From an uncultured Paracoccaceae bacterium (GTDB lineage: Bacteria; Pseudomonadota; Alphaproteobacteria; Rhodobacterales; Rhodobacteraceae), in the NCBI GenBank assembly GCA_947496535.1, contig CANMDE010000001.1, forward strand, positions 248,001 through 312,000: DNA of 64,000 nucleotides, in the 5' to 3' direction. The translations under genes and the position numbers were made by a program. Positions within the stretch are counted from its first letter, which is position 1; each line of letters opens with the position of its first letter. A model generated the notes under the pieces. The model made no database searches. It saw only the letters and a list, made by a program, of their open reading frames with translations, and had not been told where the DNA came from. Positions 62,426 through 64,000 of this stretch are shown one piece after another.

Positions 62426-63040
62426 AACCCCATACCGCGCCATAAACACATCCACGGCCCCGTCAACGACGCGCATTTTTTCTGCCTCCGTGAATTCACT
62501 GGCCATACTAAAGACCATACGTGGGAAAAGGTCGGCCTTGCAAAGCTCGTGGAATTGATCGGCGGCCAGGGTCACATCGTCTATCTGCAATTCGCCACGT
62601 TCAATCGCGAGGTGAAAGACATCTACCATACGGTCGCGGACCATCTTGGGGCCACTTTCATAAAATTCCCGGCCCAGCTCGGGAAAGCGGTCGCTCTCAC
62701 CGACGCAAATTCGGAAAATCCGCTGGCCGAATTCTGAGGTGATGAAATTCACCATCTGGCTCGCGATATCACGCAGAACCGTTTCGATAGGAGCCGCTAT
62801 ATCGACCGCTTCCAAAGTGGTCTCGGCTTGTCGCTGGCATTCTGTTTTCGCCATCTGCATGAACAGAAAGCGTTTGTCAGGGAAATAGCTGTATAGCGTG
62901 GCCTTCGATACGCCGGCTGCACGGGCAATGTCATCAACTGAGGCGCCGTCAAACCCGTCAGACAAAAAAACCTGTCTTGCGCCCGCAAGCACCTGATCGA
63001 ATTTCCGCCCCTTTTTTTGTTCAATTGTGCCGTCGGGCAT
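62423..63040 (-). CDS. TetR-family transcriptional regulator
   Basis: A 205-residue regulator from the ATG at 63040, with GGAGG upstream; the ATG at 63055 is a close alternative. The HTH is VFLSDGFDGASVDDIARAAG VSKATLYSYFPDKRFLFMQM (about residues 24-63) with a clear recognition helix. The rest is an all-helical ligand domain with no recognised substrate. A perfect palindrome AACTGATCAGTT lies 30-41 bp upstream, and the same 17-bp pattern with 3 differences lies before the small secreted gene, so it probably represses itself and that gene. It converges with frmA. Confidence 0.92.
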   Translation of the reverse strand: MPDGTIEQKKGRKFDQVLAGARQVFLSDGFDGASVDDIARAAGVSKATLYSYFPDKRFLFMQMAKTECQRQAETTLEAVDIAAPIETVLRDIASQMVNFITSEFGQRIFRICVGESDRFPELGREFYESGPKMVRDRMVDVFHLAIERGELQIDDVTLAADQFHELCKADLFPRMVFSMASEFTEAEKMRVVDGAVDVFMARYGV

Positions 63041-63069
63041 CCATTCCTCCGTCATGGACCTTCTGTATA

Positions 63070-63086
63070 AACTGATCAGTTCACTT
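63070..63086. promoter_or_regulatory. Probable TetR operator, site 3
   Basis: AACTGATCAGTTCACTT, whose first 12 bases are a perfect palindrome. It matches the operator-like site at 63406-63422 in 14 of 17 bases. It stands about 30 bp before the tetR start and is therefore expected to mediate autoregulation. Confidence 0.65.
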
Positions 63087-63148
63087 CGAGCAAGAAAATT
63101 ACCGCGATGGGCGGGCAAGAGGGGAAAAGGCCGCCCATCGCGGACGCA

Positions 63149-63337
63149 TTACCGGGACGCGCCGGGGCAGAGGTCGACGGTCAGTGTCCCGGGGGTTGCG
63201 CACCCCTTGTTAACCCCGTCGTCAGATGTGTCGGGGAATGTCAGATGCGGCAGGTCAAAACTGACCGGCGCGGCTGTGGCTGGTGCCGCAACAGCGACAG
63301 CAGAAGTTAGCGCAATAGCGATCATCAGCTGTTTCAT
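63149..63337 (-). CDS. Small secreted protein of unknown function (62 residues, two cysteines)
   Basis: A 62-residue product from the ATG at 63337, chosen because AAGGA stands before it; an upstream start at 63367 is in frame. Residues 1-23 form a signal peptide (MKQLMIAIALTSAVAVAAPA TAA). The mature chain of about 39 residues starts PVSFDLPHLTFPDTSDD and has two cysteines (46 and 57) in CATPGTLTVDLC, which could form a disulfide in the periplasm. I do not recognise a known family but recall similar small proteins in roseobacters. Two operator-like palindromes lie upstream, so it is likely a TetR target. Confidence 0.7.
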   Translation of the reverse strand: MKQLMIAIALTSAVAVAAPATAAPVSFDLPHLTFPDTSDDGVNKGCATPGTLTVDLCPGASR

Positions 63338-63365
63338 TGATGGGTCCTTTCGAAGTACGGATATC

Positions 63366-63382
63366 AACTAAACCGTTTAGTT
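63366..63382. promoter_or_regulatory. Probable TetR operator, site 1 (perfect 17-bp palindrome)
   Basis: AACTAAAC-C-GTTTAGTT: both 8-base arms are exact reverse complements around one central base. It lies 29 bp upstream of the start of the small secreted protein gene, in a promoter-like position. Confidence 0.7.
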
Positions 63383-63405
63383 CGCTTTCGGCAAGTCAAA
63401 AATTA

Positions 63406-63422
63406 AACTAAACGGTTCACTT
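63406..63422. promoter_or_regulatory. Probable TetR operator, site 2
   Basis: AACTAAACGGTTCACTT shares its left half with site 1 exactly and keeps 6 of 8 bases in the right half. Its centre is exactly 40 bp from the centre of site 1, near four helical turns, so two TetR dimers would sit on the same face of DNA. Confidence 0.6.
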
Positions 63423-63453
63423 TGTATTTCAAGAAGTTCAGACAGTGATATGA

Positions 63454-64000
63454 TTAGATATCGAGAACCATGGTCGTGGTTGCCCGGAAACCAAAAATCC
63501 GGTGCAATGGACCGATCTTATGGGTTTCCAATTCGACAAAACCGCGTTCAAGATACAGTGCCTTGGCCCGCGTATTGGTGTCGATCACATCCAGACGCAC
63601 CTGAGAATACCCCCGAGACCGCGCCTCAGCTGCCACTGCCTTTAGTAGCGCCGTCCCCACACCATTGCCCTGCGCCTCTTCCGCGACAAAGATACCATCA
63701 ACCAAAAAACGCTTGTTTTCTATGTCCTTAGGCAACAACGAGAGCAACGAGCCGCGCCATGCCGAGCCGATCCAACCATACACACGGCGCAGATCTTGCA
63801 AATCAACGCCGACGAGCGCGCCCTGATTGGTCTTGAACCCGGCAATACCCAACAACGTCCCAGAATCATCGTGGGCGCAAATGCCATGATCCTTGCGCAG
63901 GACCATTTGTACGAGTTGCAAGGCTTGGTACTTAGGCCCCAAAACAAAACCGAGCTTGCTACCAAACGCCTCCCAATAGAGTGCCGCAGCCTTTACCCTG
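63454..64000 (-). CDS. GNAT-family N-acetyltransferase, 5' end cut by window edge
   Basis: The minus-strand frame is open from its stop at 63454 to the right edge; reading on from a TTG near 63942 gives VKAAALYWEAFGSKLGFVLG before it, so the true start lies outside the window. The acetyl-CoA motif is GIFVAEEAQGNGVGTALLKA (with the Q-x-x-G-x-G-x-A pattern) and the C-terminal side has LDVIDTNTRAKALYLERGFV. The substrate is unknown. Confidence 0.9.
   Translation of the reverse strand, partial: RVKAAALYWEAFGSKLGFVLGPKYQALQLVQMVLRKDHGICAHDDSGTLLGIAGFKTNQGALVGVDLQDLRRVYGWIGSAWRGSLLSLLPKDIENKRFLVDGIFVAEEAQGNGVGTALLKAVAAEARSRGYSQVRLDVIDTNTRAKALYLERGFVELETHKIGPLHRIFGFRATTTMVLDI

Overview
The window looks like a chromosomal segment of a Roseobacter-group alphaproteobacterium (Rhodobacterales; a Loktanella/Yoonia/Octadecabacter-like organism would fit). 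The reasons are the alphaproteobacterial flagellar regulators flaF and flbT beside a flagellin, a DUF1217 flagellar protein, the order ubiB-ubiE-mutM-enoyl-CoA hydratase-rpsT-dnaA-dnaN-recF-gyrB, and an extragenic GC-rich palindrome of a kind I associate with this group. Base composition is moderately GC-rich throughout. I found no rRNA, tRNA, CRISPR array, insertion sequence or prophage. Almost all DNA is coding, with many 1-13 bp overlaps between neighbours.

Layout. (1) 1-1894: the 3' part of the cut gene region, a GntR-type regulator running off the left edge, and an MFS permease. (2) 2108-19378: a flagellar block in several units: a transglycosylase-flhA-fliR-flhB-small protein unit on plus; flgB-flgC-fliE-fliQ-flgF-flgG-flgA-flgH-fliL on minus; fliI on plus; flaF-flbT-DUF1217 and flagellin on minus; flgJ-flgN on minus; fliK-flgD on plus. 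The MS-ring, switch, fliP, hook, hook-junction, P-ring and motor genes are absent, so the regulon must be split. (3) 19375-23858: ubiquinone synthesis (ubiB, ubiE), DNA repair (mutM), a crotonase and ribosomal protein S20. (4) 24450-32303: replication genes dnaA, dnaN, recF and gyrB, with a VOC protein, a GNAT acetyltransferase and a LysE exporter inserted between recF and gyrB. (5) 32330-38609: moaB, an RND efflux pair and an AT-richer Pr6Pr membrane protein. (6) 38606-46255: a decayed gene fragment, an extragenic palindrome, a UbiH-type hydroxylase, an amidase, a small lipoprotein, an aminotransferase and ftsK. (7) 46503-53456: an orphan TRAP-type binding protein with an extra N-terminal domain, a hexuronate-related set (uxuA, a KdgF-like cupin, an aldo/keto reductase), a CBS protein, an ArsR-ArsI pair and asd. 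(8) 53631-64000: a DUF4139 protein, an SbtA-SbtB bicarbonate pair beside a beta-carbonic anhydrase, two overlapping peptidase genes, DUF2794, an I78 inhibitor, glutathione-dependent formaldehyde dehydrogenase, a TetR regulator, a tiny secreted protein and a GNAT gene cut by the right edge.

The most interesting pattern is at the right end. Three related 17-bp operator-like sequences lie upstream of the TetR gene (one) and of a gene for a 62-residue secreted protein with two cysteines (two, exactly 40 bp apart). This suggests a compact TetR regulon with a small exported product of unknown role. Other points of interest are two adjacent perfect inverted repeats between dnaN and recF, a 590-bp gene-free, hairpin-containing region before dnaA, an internal repeat that enlarges the flagellin, and the composite TRAP binding protein. 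All identifications come from reading protein motifs and gene context; no database search was run.
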